Source of the DNA: Desulfarculaceae bacterium
GTDB taxonomy: Bacteria; Desulfobacterota; Desulfarculia; Desulfarculales; Desulfarculaceae
Length of the DNA stretch: 64,000 nucleotides
NCBI GenBank assembly: GCA_021737145.1
Contig: JAIPEN010000004.1
Location: 288,723-352,722 of the forward strand
Direction: 5' to 3'
Numbering within the stretch: the stretch's first letter is position 1; each line of letters starts with the position of its first letter. The notes under the pieces were generated by a model. It ran no database searches. It saw nothing but the letters and a program-made list of their open reading frames with translations, and had not been told where the DNA came from. A program made the translations under genes and the position numbers. Positions 1 through 7,479 of this stretch are shown here, in pieces.

Positions 1-2240
1 GAGAAGATGCAGGTGTTCTGCCCCTGGTCCTCCTTGAGAATGTCGGCCTGCACCGTGCCCCGCACGTTGGTCAGCACCATGTCCTTGATGCGCTGGCGCT
101 CCTCGCGGCTGGGCTCGCGGTTGTTCTCGGAGATGAACTTGTCGATCTGCTGGTCAATGGCGGTGTTGAAGAAAAAGGCCAGCATGATCGGGGCCGGGCC
201 GTTGATGGTCATGGACACCGAGGTGTTGGGGTTCACCAGGTCGAAGCCGTCGTACAGGGCCTTCATGTCATCCAGGGTGCAGATGCTCACCCCGCTGGTG
301 CCCACCTTGCCGTAGATGTCGGGCCGCTCGTCCGGGTCCCAGCCGTACAGGGTCACCGAGTCAAAAGCCGTGGACAGGCGGGCCGCCTTGGCCCCGGCGG
401 TCAAGAGCTTGAAGCGGCGGTTGGTGCGGAAGGGGTCGCCCTCGCCCGCGAACATGCGGGTGGGGTCCTCGTCGGTGCGCTTAAAGGGGAACACGCCGGC
501 GGTGTAGGGGAAGGAGCCGGGCACGTTTTCGCCGCGCATCCAGGTGTAGACCTCGGCCGGATCCTGGTAGGCGGGCAGGCACACCTTGGGAATGGAGGTG
601 CCGGAAAGGGAGCGGGTGTTCAGCGGCACCCGGATCTCCCGGTCGCGCACCTTGTACACGTACTCCTCGCCCTCGTAGGCCTTTTGGGTCTGGGGCCACT
701 GGGCCAGCAGCCGGTGGGTGCGCTCGTCGAATCCCTCTTCCAAACGGTGCACCTCGGCCCGCAGCTTTTCCAGGGCCGCCTCCAGGCCGGGGTCTCCCTC
801 CCAGGCCGAGGCCATGGCGTCGTGGGTCTCCTTCATCTGCCACACCCGGCGCACCAGATCAGCCTGCTGCTTGGTGCGCTGGTGATAGCTCCGGATGGTC
901 TCGGCGATCTCAGCCAAATAGCGGGTGCGCTCCGGCGGCACGATGATGGTGCGGCTGGAGGAATGAGTCTGCTTGACCGGCTGCCGGGGGCTCTTGAGCG
1001 CCACCCCGGTCTTTTCCTTGATCTCGGCCAGCAGGGCCAAATACAGGGCCGTGACCCCGTCGTCGTTGAACTTGGAGGCAATGGTGCCGTAGACCGGCAT
1101 CTGGTCCGGGTTGGTGCTCCAGGCGTTCAGGTTTCGCTGCATCTGCTTGCGAACGTCCCTGAGGGCGTCTTCGGAGCCCCGCCGCTCGAACTTGTTAACG
1201 GCCACCAGGTCCGCGAAGTCGAGCATGTCGATCTTCTCCAGCTGGCTGGCCGCGCCGAACTCGCTGGTCATCACGTAGAGGCTCAGGTCCACCACATCCA
1301 CCACCGCGGCGTCGCCCTGGCCAATGCCCGCGGTCTCCACCACCACCAGGTCATAGCCCGCGGCGGTGCACACCTTGATCACGTCGCCCAGGGCCCGGCT
1401 GATCTCCATGGAGGAGCCCCGCGTGGCCAGGGAGCGCATGTACACCCGATCGTTGTCCAGGCTGTTCATGCGGATGCGGTCGCCCAACAGCGCCCCGCCG
1501 GACTTGCGCCGGGTGGGGTCCACGCTGATCACGGCCACGGTCTTGTCCGGGAAGTCGTGCAAAAAGCGGATGAGAAGCTCGTCAGTGAGCGAGGACTTGC
1601 CCGCCCCGCCGGTGCCGGTTACCCCCACCACGGGCACATGCTTGCCGCCCTGTTTTTCCTTCAGGCGCTCCCGCCACTCCTCGAGGCCGTTCCCGCCCTC
1701 CAGGGCGGCCCGCTCCACCAGGCTTATGGCCCGGGCCACCACCCTGGGATGGACCGGGTCCAGCTCGGCCAGGTCGTCCTGGTCGGCCATGTCCCCGGCC
1801 ATCTCGTCCATCTGCTTGACCACGTCGTTGATGATGCCCTGCAAGCCCATCTTCTGGCCGTCGGTGGGCGAATAGACCCGGGAGACCCCGTAGTCCATGA
1901 GCTCCTTGATCTCCTCGGGCACGATGACCCCGCCGCCCCCGCCGAACACCAGGATGTCGGGCCGGCCCCTGTCCCGCAGCAGGTCCACCATGTATTTGAA
2001 GAACTCCACGTGCCCGCCCTGGTAGCAGGAGGCGCAGATGGCCTGGGCGTCCTCGGCGATGGCCGCGTTGACGATCTCGTTCACCGCCCGGTTGTGGGCC
2101 ATGTGGATCACTTCCACGCCGGTGGCCTGCAGGATGCGGCGGATGATGTTGATGGCCGCGTCATGACCGTCGAAAAGGCTGGCCGCGGTGACCGCGCGCA
2201 CCGGGTTTTTCGGCTTGTAGGGCTTGGTCTCGAAGCTCAT
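1..2240 (-). CDS. icmF: Fused isobutyryl-CoA mutase IcmF (C-terminus beyond left edge)
   Basis: Adenosylcobalamin-dependent acyl-CoA mutase that interconverts isobutyryl-CoA and n-butyryl-CoA (or a related pair), fused to its own G-protein chaperone. The reading frame starts at the ATG at 2240 and stays open to the left edge for 746 codons, against roughly 1090 in complete IcmF. Domain order seen: B12-binding domain at about residues 12-150 with the DGHD cobalamin-ligand motif in SLFDGHDAA; MeaB-type GTPase at about 190-400 with Walker A GTGGAGKSS near residue 210; a linker; then the start of the TIM-barrel mutase domain from about residue 520 (NTRSLSGTSIPKV). This order is diagnostic for IcmF. 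It lies 27 bp downstream of the TetR gene on the same strand and is probably co-transcribed with and controlled by it. The C-terminal substrate-specificity residues are outside the window, so the exact acyl-CoA is unknown. Confidence 0.93.
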   Translation of the reverse strand, partial: MSFETKPYKPKNPVRAVTAASLFDGHDAAINIIRRILQATGVEVIHMAHNRAVNEIVNAAIAEDAQAICASCYQGGHVEFFKYMVDLLRDRGRPDILVFGGGGGVIVPEEIKELMDYGVSRVYSPTDGQKMGLQGIINDVVKQMDEMAGDMADQDDLAELDPVHPRVVARAISLVERAALEGGNGLEEWRERLKEKQGGKHVPVVGVTGTGGAGKSSLTDELLIRFLHDFPDKTVAVISVDPTRRKSGGALLGDRIRMNSLDNDRVYMRSLATRGSSMEISRALGDVIKVCTAAGYDLVVVETAGIGQGDAAVVDVVDLSLYVMTSEFGAASQLEKIDMLDFADLVAVNKFERRGSEDALRDVRKQMQRNLNAWSTNPDQMPVYGTIASKFNDDGVTALYLALLAEIKEKTGVALKSPRQPVKQTHSSSRTIIVPPERTRYLAEIAETIRSYHQRTKQQADLVRRVWQMKETHDAMASAWEGDPGLEAALEKLRAEVHRLEEGFDERTHRLLAQWPQTQKAYEGEEYVYKVRDREIRVPLNTRSLSGTSIPKVCLPAYQDPAEVYTWMRGENVPGSFPYTAGVFPFKRTDEDPTRMFAGEGDPFRTNRRFKLLTAGAKAARLSTAFDSVTLYGWDPDERPDIYGKVGTSGVSICTLDDMKALYDGFDLVNPNTSVSMTINGPAPIMLAFFFNTAIDQQIDKFISENNREPSREERQRIKDMVLTNVRGTVQADILKEDQGQNTCIF

Positions 2241-2267
2241 GAATATTCCTCTCCGGCTAATTTCCCT

Positions 2268-2909
2268 CTAGGTGAGCTCACCCAACAAGTAGTCGCTCTG
2301 CAATTCGATGTATTGTTCCAGGTTGAAGCTCTCGGCCAAGGCCCAGCGCCTGAAGGCCCACATGTGGCCCACCACCATGATGTTGTGGGCCACCAACTCG
2401 ATCTCCGGCGGGCTCAGGGGCCGGAGAGAGAAGTCGCTCACCCCCCGGGCGAGCAGTTCCTTGAAAACCCCGGTGATGCGCACCTCGTGCTCCAGCACGA
2501 AGCGGCGGCTCTCGGCCGGCAGGCTCTTGGTCTCCTGATAGATGAGCAGGATGTGGTCGCTCATCTGGTCGCACACCGTGAAGTAGACCGCGATGGCCGC
2601 CTCCAGATCCCGCGCCCCGTTTATGCCGTGCCTGAGGCGCGCCGTGAGCCGCTGTTCCATCTCGCTGTGGATGGCCTGGCACACCAGGTAGAGCACGTCC
2701 TCCTTGGAGGTGACGTACTCGTACAGGGTGCCGATGGAAAACCCGGCCGCCTTGGCGATCTCGCGGGTGGTGGTCTTGTGGAAGCCCTTGCGGATGAACA
2801 GGTGCACCGCCGCGTCCACGATCTGACGCCGGCGGCGGGCCACCAGGTCGTTGTCCTTGACCTCGGTGGGGATGTTTTTGCCCTGGGCCGCCTCTTGTTT
2901 CTCACTCAT
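2268..2909 (-). CDS. TetR/AcrR-family regulator, probable regulator of icmF
   Basis: A 213-residue one-component repressor. The N-terminal helix-turn-helix (about residues 28-75) shows the family pattern QIVDAAVHLFIRKGFHKTT followed by REIAKAAGFSIGTLYEYVTSK. The C-terminal two thirds is the all-helical ligand-binding domain and is similar in layout to fatty-acid or acyl-CoA responsive members such as FadR/PsrA types, which fits the neighbouring acyl-CoA mutase. The start ATG lies about 55 bp from a perfect 7-bp inverted repeat that is the likely autoregulatory operator. The ligand is not readable from the sequence; regulation of icmF by an acyl-CoA is inference from operon order. Confidence 0.9.
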   Translation of the reverse strand: MSEKQEAAQGKNIPTEVKDNDLVARRRRQIVDAAVHLFIRKGFHKTTTREIAKAAGFSIGTLYEYVTSKEDVLYLVCQAIHSEMEQRLTARLRHGINGARDLEAAIAVYFTVCDQMSDHILLIYQETKSLPAESRRFVLEHEVRITGVFKELLARGVSDFSLRPLSPPEIELVAHNIMVVGHMWAFRRWALAESFNLEQYIELQSDYLLGELT

Positions 2910-2964
2910 ATCTTTATTCCGTTGTGTCTCCCTGGTTGTCTACCCTGCCCCCTCATCGTTCCGA

Positions 2965-2980
2965 CTGAGCGCTCGCTCAG
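2965..2980. promoter_or_regulatory. Probable TetR operator
   Basis: Inverted repeat CTGAGCG-CT-CGCTCAG with 7-bp perfect arms. Its core TGAGCGnnCGCTCA resembles the TGAACGnnCGTTCA type of operator bound by many TetR-family acyl-CoA sensors. It lies 55-71 bp upstream of the tetR start, where it would overlap a promoter reading leftwards. The rest of the 364-bp gap (2910-3273) holds no ORF that I support; an AT-rich patch at 3040-3080 could carry the promoter of the rightward heme operon. Confidence 0.65.
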
Positions 2981-3273
2981 ATGTAATATCACCCGCCGGG
3001 CTGGGGTATGTCAAGCATAAATTACCCCTGGGCAACAGTTATTAACTAAAAGGCTTAACTCACTGTTTTAAATAATATTGGAAGGTGTTAACAGCGCTCG
3101 GGGGAGCTTGGCGAAAGGCGGCGGCCCGATTCCGAGCGCCCGCTTGGCCGGGCCCTGGCCGCCCCTGGCCACAAGCCCGGAAAACCAGCCCGCTTGGCCT
3201 GCAATTCTCCAGCCTTGCGCCCGGGCCGGGCTCGCTTTAAACTTGGGGCAACCCGCACACCCTAGGAGACTCC

Positions 3274-4398
3274 ATGCCCCACCCTCACGCCAAAGGTCAT
3301 CCCGGCGGACCACCGCCGGGCCCGGATGCGGACGGCACCCCGGCCCTCCGGCTGGTGGCCTGGGAAACCACCCGCCGCTGCAATCTCTCCTGCCTGCACT
3401 GCCGGGCCGGGGCCGAGGACGAGTTTTATCCCGACGAGCTGAGCACCGCCGAGGGCGAGGCCTTTTTGGACGACCTGGCCACCATGGGCAAACCCATCGT
3501 GATCATGACCGGGGGCGAGCCCCTGCTGCGCGAGGACATCCTGCACCTGGCCCGCTACGGCCACGGCCTGGGCCTGCGCATGGTCATGGCGGTCAACGGC
3601 ACCCTGCTCACCCCGGAGATCGCCCACCAGCTCAAACAGGCGGGCATCCAGCGCCTGAGCATCTCCATCGACGGGCCAGACGCGGCCAGCCACGACCAGT
3701 TTCGCGGCCAGGAGGGGGCCTACCAGGGCGCCCTGGAGGGCATGAAGGCGGCCACCGGCGAGGGCCTGGAGTTCCAGATCAACACCACGGTCACCCGTGG
3801 CAACCTGCCCCAGGTGGAGGAGATCCAGGAAACCGCGGTGGAGCTGGGCGCGGTGGCCCACCACATCTTCCTGCTGGTGCCCACCGGCCGGGGCCGCGCC
3901 CTCACCGGCGAGATCATCAGCGCCCAGGAGTACGAGGACGTGCTCAACTGGTTCTGCGACAAGCGGGGCCAGGTGCCCCTGGAGCTCAAGGCCACCTGCG
4001 CGCCCCACTACTACCGCATCATCCGCCAGCGGGCCAAGGAGACCGGCGAGAAGCTCAGCTTCGAGACCCACGGCCTGGACGCGGTGACCAGGGGCTGCCT
4101 GGGGGGCCAGGGCTTCGCCTTTGTCTCCCACGTGGGCCAGGTGCAGCCCTGCGGCTATCTGGAGCTGAGCGCGGGCAACGTACGCGAAAAGCCTTTCAGC
4201 GCCATCTGGCGCGAATCCCAACTATTCAAGGAACTGCGCGACCCGGACCTGCTCAAGGGGAAGTGCGGCCTTTGCGAATACCGCCGGGTCTGCGGCGGCT
4301 GCCGGGCCCGGGCCTACGAGGTGAGCGGCGACCATCTGGCCGAAGAGCCGCTGTGCATGTATCAGCCGCCGCGCGCGCAAAAGCAGCAAGGGAGCTAA
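3274..4398 (+). CDS. ahbD: AhbD, radical SAM heme b synthase of the alternative heme pathway
   Basis: Radical SAM/SPASM enzyme of 374 residues. AhbD oxidatively decarboxylates the two propionates of iron-coproporphyrin III to vinyl groups, the last step of the siroheme-dependent heme route used by sulfate reducers and archaea. The SAM-binding cluster motif is C36-x3-C40-x2-C43 (CNLSCLHC), followed by the GGEP motif (TGGEPLL). The C-terminal auxiliary cluster ligands lie in CGLCEYRRVCGGCRARA and PLCMY, the layout typical of AhbD and related NirJ enzymes. The siroheme-decarboxylase gene 0.7 kb downstream supports AhbD over a generic SPASM enzyme. First gene of a tight operon; the next start is 3 bp after its stop. 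Confidence 0.88.
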   Translation: MPHPHAKGHPGGPPPGPDADGTPALRLVAWETTRRCNLSCLHCRAGAEDEFYPDELSTAEGEAFLDDLATMGKPIVIMTGGEPLLREDILHLARYGHGLGLRMVMAVNGTLLTPEIAHQLKQAGIQRLSISIDGPDAASHDQFRGQEGAYQGALEGMKAATGEGLEFQINTTVTRGNLPQVEEIQETAVELGAVAHHIFLLVPTGRGRALTGEIISAQEYEDVLNWFCDKRGQVPLELKATCAPHYYRIIRQRAKETGEKLSFETHGLDAVTRGCLGGQGFAFVSHVGQVQPCGYLELSAGNVREKPFSAIWRESQLFKELRDPDLLKGKCGLCEYRRVCGGCRARAYEVSGDHLAEEPLCMYQPPRAQKQQGS

Positions 4399-4401
4399 AT
4401 C

Positions 4402-4710
4402 ATGACGAGTAAGAACGGTTGGCTGTGGTCGGTTGGACTCAGCGACGCCATGGGCCCCTCGGCCCTGATGCGCAACATTTCCGCCACCAGCGATGCCCAG
4501 GCCGCCCCCCAACCAGAGGCCGATAAGACCCAAGCCCCCAGCCCGGCCGCCCCGGCCCAAGACGTGGCCTATGCCGGCAACGTGAAGTCCAAGTCCTTTC
4601 ACCAGCCGGGCTGCCGCTATTACCAAGGCGCGGACTGTACGACCAGCTTCGCCAGCCGGGACGAGGCCGTGGAAGCGGGCTACAAACCCTGCAAGGTGTG
4701 CAAACCCTGA
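4402..4710 (+). CDS. Small protein with an Ada-type zinc-binding domain in the ahb operon
   Basis: 102 residues. The N-terminal half is low-complexity and Ala/Pro-rich (residues 28-55). The C-terminal half matches the metal-binding module of Ada: KSKSFHQPGCRYY, then C near SFASRDEAVEAGYKPCKVCKP, giving four Cys in the C-x(n)-C-x(n)-C-x2-C arrangement that binds zinc in Ada. There is no methyltransferase or AraC domain, so it is not Ada itself. Stand-alone copies of this module occur in many bacteria with unknown function. Its place between ahbD and the decarboxylase gene suggests a link with heme or iron handling, which is inference only. Confidence 0.75.
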   Translation: MTSKNGWLWSVGLSDAMGPSALMRNISATSDAQAAPQPEADKTQAPSPAAPAQDVAYAGNVKSKSFHQPGCRYYQGADCTTSFASRDEAVEAGYKPCKVCKP

Positions 4711-4736
4711 GCCCCGATAACAGGAGGCAGACGACC

Positions 4737-5120
4737 ATGCCGCGCAAAATCGCCCTAGCCTTTTTGGCCCTGGCCCTGCTCCTGTCCTTGTCCCCGCCCG
4801 TTCTGGCCGGCCAGACCGCCCACATCCACTTCGTGGTGGTGGCGCCCAAGCCCGCCCAGGGCATGAGCCCCATCGAGGCCATGGCCGGCTTCCGGGCGGG
4901 CCTGCTCAAGCTGGCCGGCGGCTACACCGAGTGGGGCCCCACCCAGGGAGCCTCCAAGCACACCGGCGGGGTCTACCGTCAGAACAACTTCTCCTATCTG
5001 GTGGCCGCGGACCGCGACCTGACCAAGGAGCTGGTGGCCCTGATCAAAAAGTACTCGGACGCCAAAAAGCCCTTTGTCTTGCACTGGACCGGCACGGCCT
5101 CCATTCCCCTGGGGCAATGA
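4737..5120 (+). CDS. Hypothetical exported protein in the ahb operon
   Basis: 127 residues after choosing the ATG at 4737, which has the Shine-Dalgarno CAGGAGGC 8 bp upstream; an in-frame upstream start at 4698 would hide the signal peptide. Residues 1-22 form a clear Sec signal peptide ending in VLAGQ. The mature domain (about 105 residues) contains HIHFVVVAPKP, a Gly-rich middle part and ends in VLHWTGTASIPLGQ. I do not recognise a family. It sits between the Ada-like zinc protein and the siroheme decarboxylase gene, 7 bp before the latter, so it is almost certainly co-transcribed with them and acts outside the cytoplasm. Confidence 0.75.
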   Translation: MPRKIALAFLALALLLSLSPPVLAGQTAHIHFVVVAPKPAQGMSPIEAMAGFRAGLLKLAGGYTEWGPTQGASKHTGGVYRQNNFSYLVAADRDLTKELVALIKKYSDAKKPFVLHWTGTASIPLGQ

Positions 5121-5127
5121 GAAGAGC

Positions 5128-5586
5128 ATGAGCACCCTTCTGGACGACACGGACAAGGCCATCCTCAGGGCGGTGCAGTCGCGCCTGCCCATTGACCAGC
5201 GGCCCTTTGCCAAGCTGGGCGAGGAACTGGGCCTGAGCGAGGAGGAGGTGCTCGCGCGCCTCCAGGCCCTGAAGGAGAGCGGGGTCATCCGGCGCATCGG
5301 AGGCAACTTCACCTCCACCGCCCTGGGCTTCGCCTCCACCCTGTGCGCCGCCCAGGTGCCCCAGGAAAAGTTCGCGAAGTTCGTGGAGACGGTCAACGCC
5401 TATCACGGGGTGACCCACAACTACCGCCGCGGCCACGAGTACAACGTGTGGTTCACTTTCATCGCCGAGTCCATGGAGGAGATCGAGGCCAACCTGGCCC
5501 GGATCGCCGAGGACACCGGGGTGGAGAAGATATGCTCCATGCCGGCCAGGGAGATGTACAAGATCAAGGTGGACTTCCCCGTCTGA
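5128..5586 (+). CDS. Siroheme decarboxylase subunit (AhbA/AhbB, Lrp/AsnC-like)
   Basis: 152 residues. AhbA and AhbB convert siroheme to 12,18-didecarboxysiroheme, the first step of the alternative heme pathway, and have the Lrp/AsnC fold. The N-terminal winged helix is seen at about residues 5-60 (DDTDKAILRAVQSRLP, then LGEELGLSEEEVLARL and GVIRRIGG). The C-terminal RAM-like domain carries NYRRGHEYNVWFTF, which holds the conserved His and the HxYNxWFT signature of these decarboxylases. Start taken at 5128; the longer frame beginning at 5074 overlaps the preceding gene. Only one subunit is encoded here, while the known enzyme is a heterodimer; the partner must be elsewhere or absent. I cannot separate AhbA from AhbB by eye. 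Confidence 0.87.
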   Translation: MSTLLDDTDKAILRAVQSRLPIDQRPFAKLGEELGLSEEEVLARLQALKESGVIRRIGGNFTSTALGFASTLCAAQVPQEKFAKFVETVNAYHGVTHNYRRGHEYNVWFTFIAESMEEIEANLARIAEDTGVEKICSMPAREMYKIKVDFPV

Positions 5587-5591
5587 GCCTC

Positions 5592-5799
5592 GCCGGCTTC
5601 GCCAGACGCCGCCACAAGAGCGTCGTTATGGTGCCTTCTTGTTCTTTATTTAAGTTTTGATTAAGCGAACTGGCTACCGGCACAGCCAGGCGTTGCCAGA
5701 CAAGGCGTCTGGCAAACGACAGCCGGAGGCGTAGGGGAACCTACGTCGAGGCTGGGGCGCCGCCAGCAACGCAGTATGGCGGCGTCTGGCGAAGCCGGC
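5592..5799. repeat. 208-bp element with 23-bp perfect terminal inverted repeats (MITE-like)
   Basis: The 23 bases at 5592-5614 are the exact reverse complement of 5777-5799. Inside are two further hairpins: 5693-5701 with 5707-5715 (9 bp, loop of 5), and a nested one with CAGCC 5720-5724 / GGCTG 5750-5754 enclosing CGTAGG 5730-5735 / CCTACG 5740-5745 around a GGAA tetraloop. The word GCCAGAC or its complement GTCTGGC occurs four times. No ORF of note lies inside. I see no clear target-site duplication. It fills the gap between two convergent genes and could also act as a bidirectional terminator. Confidence 0.7.
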
Positions 5800-5808
5800 C
5801 GGTTAAAA

Positions 5809-6303
5809 CTAGATGGCTTTTTTTTGCAGGCCCTGCAGAACACGTAGTGCGTGCCTGGCTTCGGAGCGCCGCTTGCGGGCCAGGTCTTCGGTCTTGTTCT
5901 TCAGGAAGATAAAGAGGTCTTCGCGGGCCTCGTCGTCCAGCAGGGCGATGAGCTCGGCCACGTCGCGGGCGGCCTCGGCCTGGGGCTTGGCGCCGGCGGG
6001 CAGCTCGTCTCCCCAGATGACCTGCTCGGGGCTCAGCCCGCAGATGGCCGCCACCCCGGCCAGCACCTTGTCGTGGGCCAGGCGCTTGCCGGTTTCGTAG
6101 CGGTTGTACTGGGCCTGGCTCAGTCCGAGCTGGTCGGCGAACTCCTTCTGGGTCCGCTCTCCCCGAAGCTGCTTGAGCCTCCGGCCCACCCAGGCCGCTA
6201 TGAGCGTGTGTGATTCCCGCAAAACGCACCCCTTCTGCGGCAAGGCTATACCAAGCGGCCCCGCCGCGTCCAGCCCGGAAATTTCATGGATGCCGGGGGG
6301 CAT
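5809..6303 (-). CDS. XRE-family helix-turn-helix regulator
   Basis: Up to 164 residues. The Cro/C1-type helix-turn-helix is obvious: IAAWVGRRLKQLRGERTQKE, then FADQLGLSQAQYNRYETGKR. The C-terminal part is helical and charged and may mediate oligomerisation (ELIALLDDEAREDLFIFLKNK). Two starts are possible: the ATG at 6303 or a TTG at 6219 that has the better Shine-Dalgarno (AGAAGGGG) and would remove a 28-residue tail without homology to the family; I favour the TTG biologically but give the longest frame. The gene faces the heme operon tail-to-tail. Target and signal are unknown. Confidence 0.82.
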   Translation of the reverse strand: MPPGIHEISGLDAAGPLGIALPQKGCVLRESHTLIAAWVGRRLKQLRGERTQKEFADQLGLSQAQYNRYETGKRLAHDKVLAGVAAICGLSPEQVIWGDELPAGAKPQAEAARDVAELIALLDDEAREDLFIFLKNKTEDLARKRRSEARHALRVLQGLQKKAI

Positions 6304-6395
6304 CGCCTAAAAACCCGGCACCCAGAACAATGCGCCAAAAACCCCTAAATCTCGACTGGATGCAGGCCGCGCCCTGGTCCGGCGCAGCCGGATAT

Positions 6396-7115
6396 TCACT
6401 TCAGTTGGGCCACCCGCATCAGGTCCTTTAGCCTTCCGTTGCCCAGGGCGTCCAAACGGGCCAGCATGCGCTGAAAGACCATGGCCGTGATCAGGGAGTC
6501 GCCCAGGGCGGTGTGGCGCTCCGGGGCGGGTATGCCGAAGCGCGCGGCCAGGGACTCCAGACGGCACGCCTTCTGGTGGCGGGCGATGCCGTAGGGGTCG
6601 CCGGGCAACACGATGGCCTGGCACATGAGCACCGTGTCCAGGATCAGGCTTTGCAAGGCGAAGCCGTAGCGCTCGCGCATCACGTGGTTGATGAAGTGCA
6701 GGTCAAAGCGGGCGTAGTGGGCCACCAGGATGTCGCGGCCCAAAAAGCCCAGCCAGTCCTCGAACACCTCGGCCCCGTGGCGGGCGTTGGCGATCCGGTC
6801 CGGGGTGATGCCGTGCACCTTGATGGCCTCGGCCGGGATGTCGCGGCCCGGGTTGACCAGCTCGGCGAATGCCTCGCCCAGGCGCACCCTGCCCCGCACC
6901 ACCCGCACCGAGCCCACGCTCACCACCCGGTCCGTGGCAGGGTCCATGCCCGTGGTCTCCAAATCCAGCACCACGAAGCGGCACTGATTTAGCGGCGCGC
7001 CCGGGTCCAGGCCCTCCAGGGCGGCCAGGTTGGCCTGGGCGTGGGCGTGCAGCTCGCGGCCACGGGAACGCTGCCGGGCCAGCAGGTTGCCCAGCTTGGC
7101 TTTGACCAGGCTCAA
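6396..7115 (-). CDS. DEDDh 3'-5' exonuclease (DnaQ/epsilon-like)
   Basis: 239 residues. The exonuclease fold begins with VVLDLETTG (first Asp and Glu), continues with HGITPD and an AHYARFDLHF motif (second Asp) and ends with the catalytic H-x4-D in RHTALGDSL. This is the DEDDh class that includes the DNA polymerase III epsilon subunit. An N-terminal extension of about 45 basic and helical residues precedes it. Such stand-alone exonucleases are commonly found next to cNMP/CBS/DUF294 proteins, as here with the gene at 7480. The predicted start is a TTG at 7115. Confidence 0.87.
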   Translation of the reverse strand: MSLVKAKLGNLLARQRSRGRELHAHAQANLAALEGLDPGAPLNQCRFVVLDLETTGMDPATDRVVSVGSVRVVRGRVRLGEAFAELVNPGRDIPAEAIKVHGITPDRIANARHGAEVFEDWLGFLGRDILVAHYARFDLHFINHVMRERYGFALQSLILDTVLMCQAIVLPGDPYGIARHQKACRLESLAARFGIPAPERHTALGDSLITAMVFQRMLARLDALGNGRLKDLMRVAQLK

Positions 7116-7146
7116 GGCCGCGTCTCCACGGGCAGGACCGGAGCGC

Positions 7147-7353
7147 CTAGCCGGTCTTGGCCACCACCCAGATGGCGTGCACCAGGCCGGGGATGTAGCC
7201 CAGGAGGGTGAGCAGCAGGTTGAGCCAGAAGCGGCCGCCCAGGCCGGAAGACAAGGCCACGGCCACGGGGGGCAGCAGGATGGCCAGCAGGATGAGCAGG
7301 AAGCTGGCGCTGCCGGGGCGCGGCTCCCGAGGTTCCAGATAGTCGGCGGTCAT
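7147..7353 (-). CDS. YqaE/Pmp3-family small membrane protein
   Basis: 68 residues with two membrane segments, FLLILLAILLPPVAVAL and FWLNLLLTLLGYIPGLVHAI, separated by a short Gly-rich loop. The pattern with a proline pair in the first helix and GYIPGxxHAxW in the second is the signature of the Pmp3/YqaE (UPF0057) family, small proteins tied in several organisms to membrane potential or stress. It lies alone between the exonuclease gene and the DUF294 gene, all leftward. Confidence 0.85.
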   Translation of the reverse strand: MTADYLEPREPRPGSASFLLILLAILLPPVAVALSSGLGGRFWLNLLLTLLGYIPGLVHAIWVVAKTG

Positions 7354-7479
7354 GGCGGGTGCTCCTATGAAAGATGATTACTTGTTGCATATCAGGATAG
7401 CGCATCGAGCGAATCGAGAAGAACTGTGCTCGCATGATCGGCTTTCAAATGGCGCTCTTTCCGTGCTTTCTTCCTGGCC

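Noticed and set aside
684..3020. A 778-codon open frame on the plus strand over icmF and tetR.
   Set aside because: It is the antisense shadow of two clearly coding minus-strand genes; its product is a His/Ala/Gly-rich string without motifs, as expected in GC-rich DNA.
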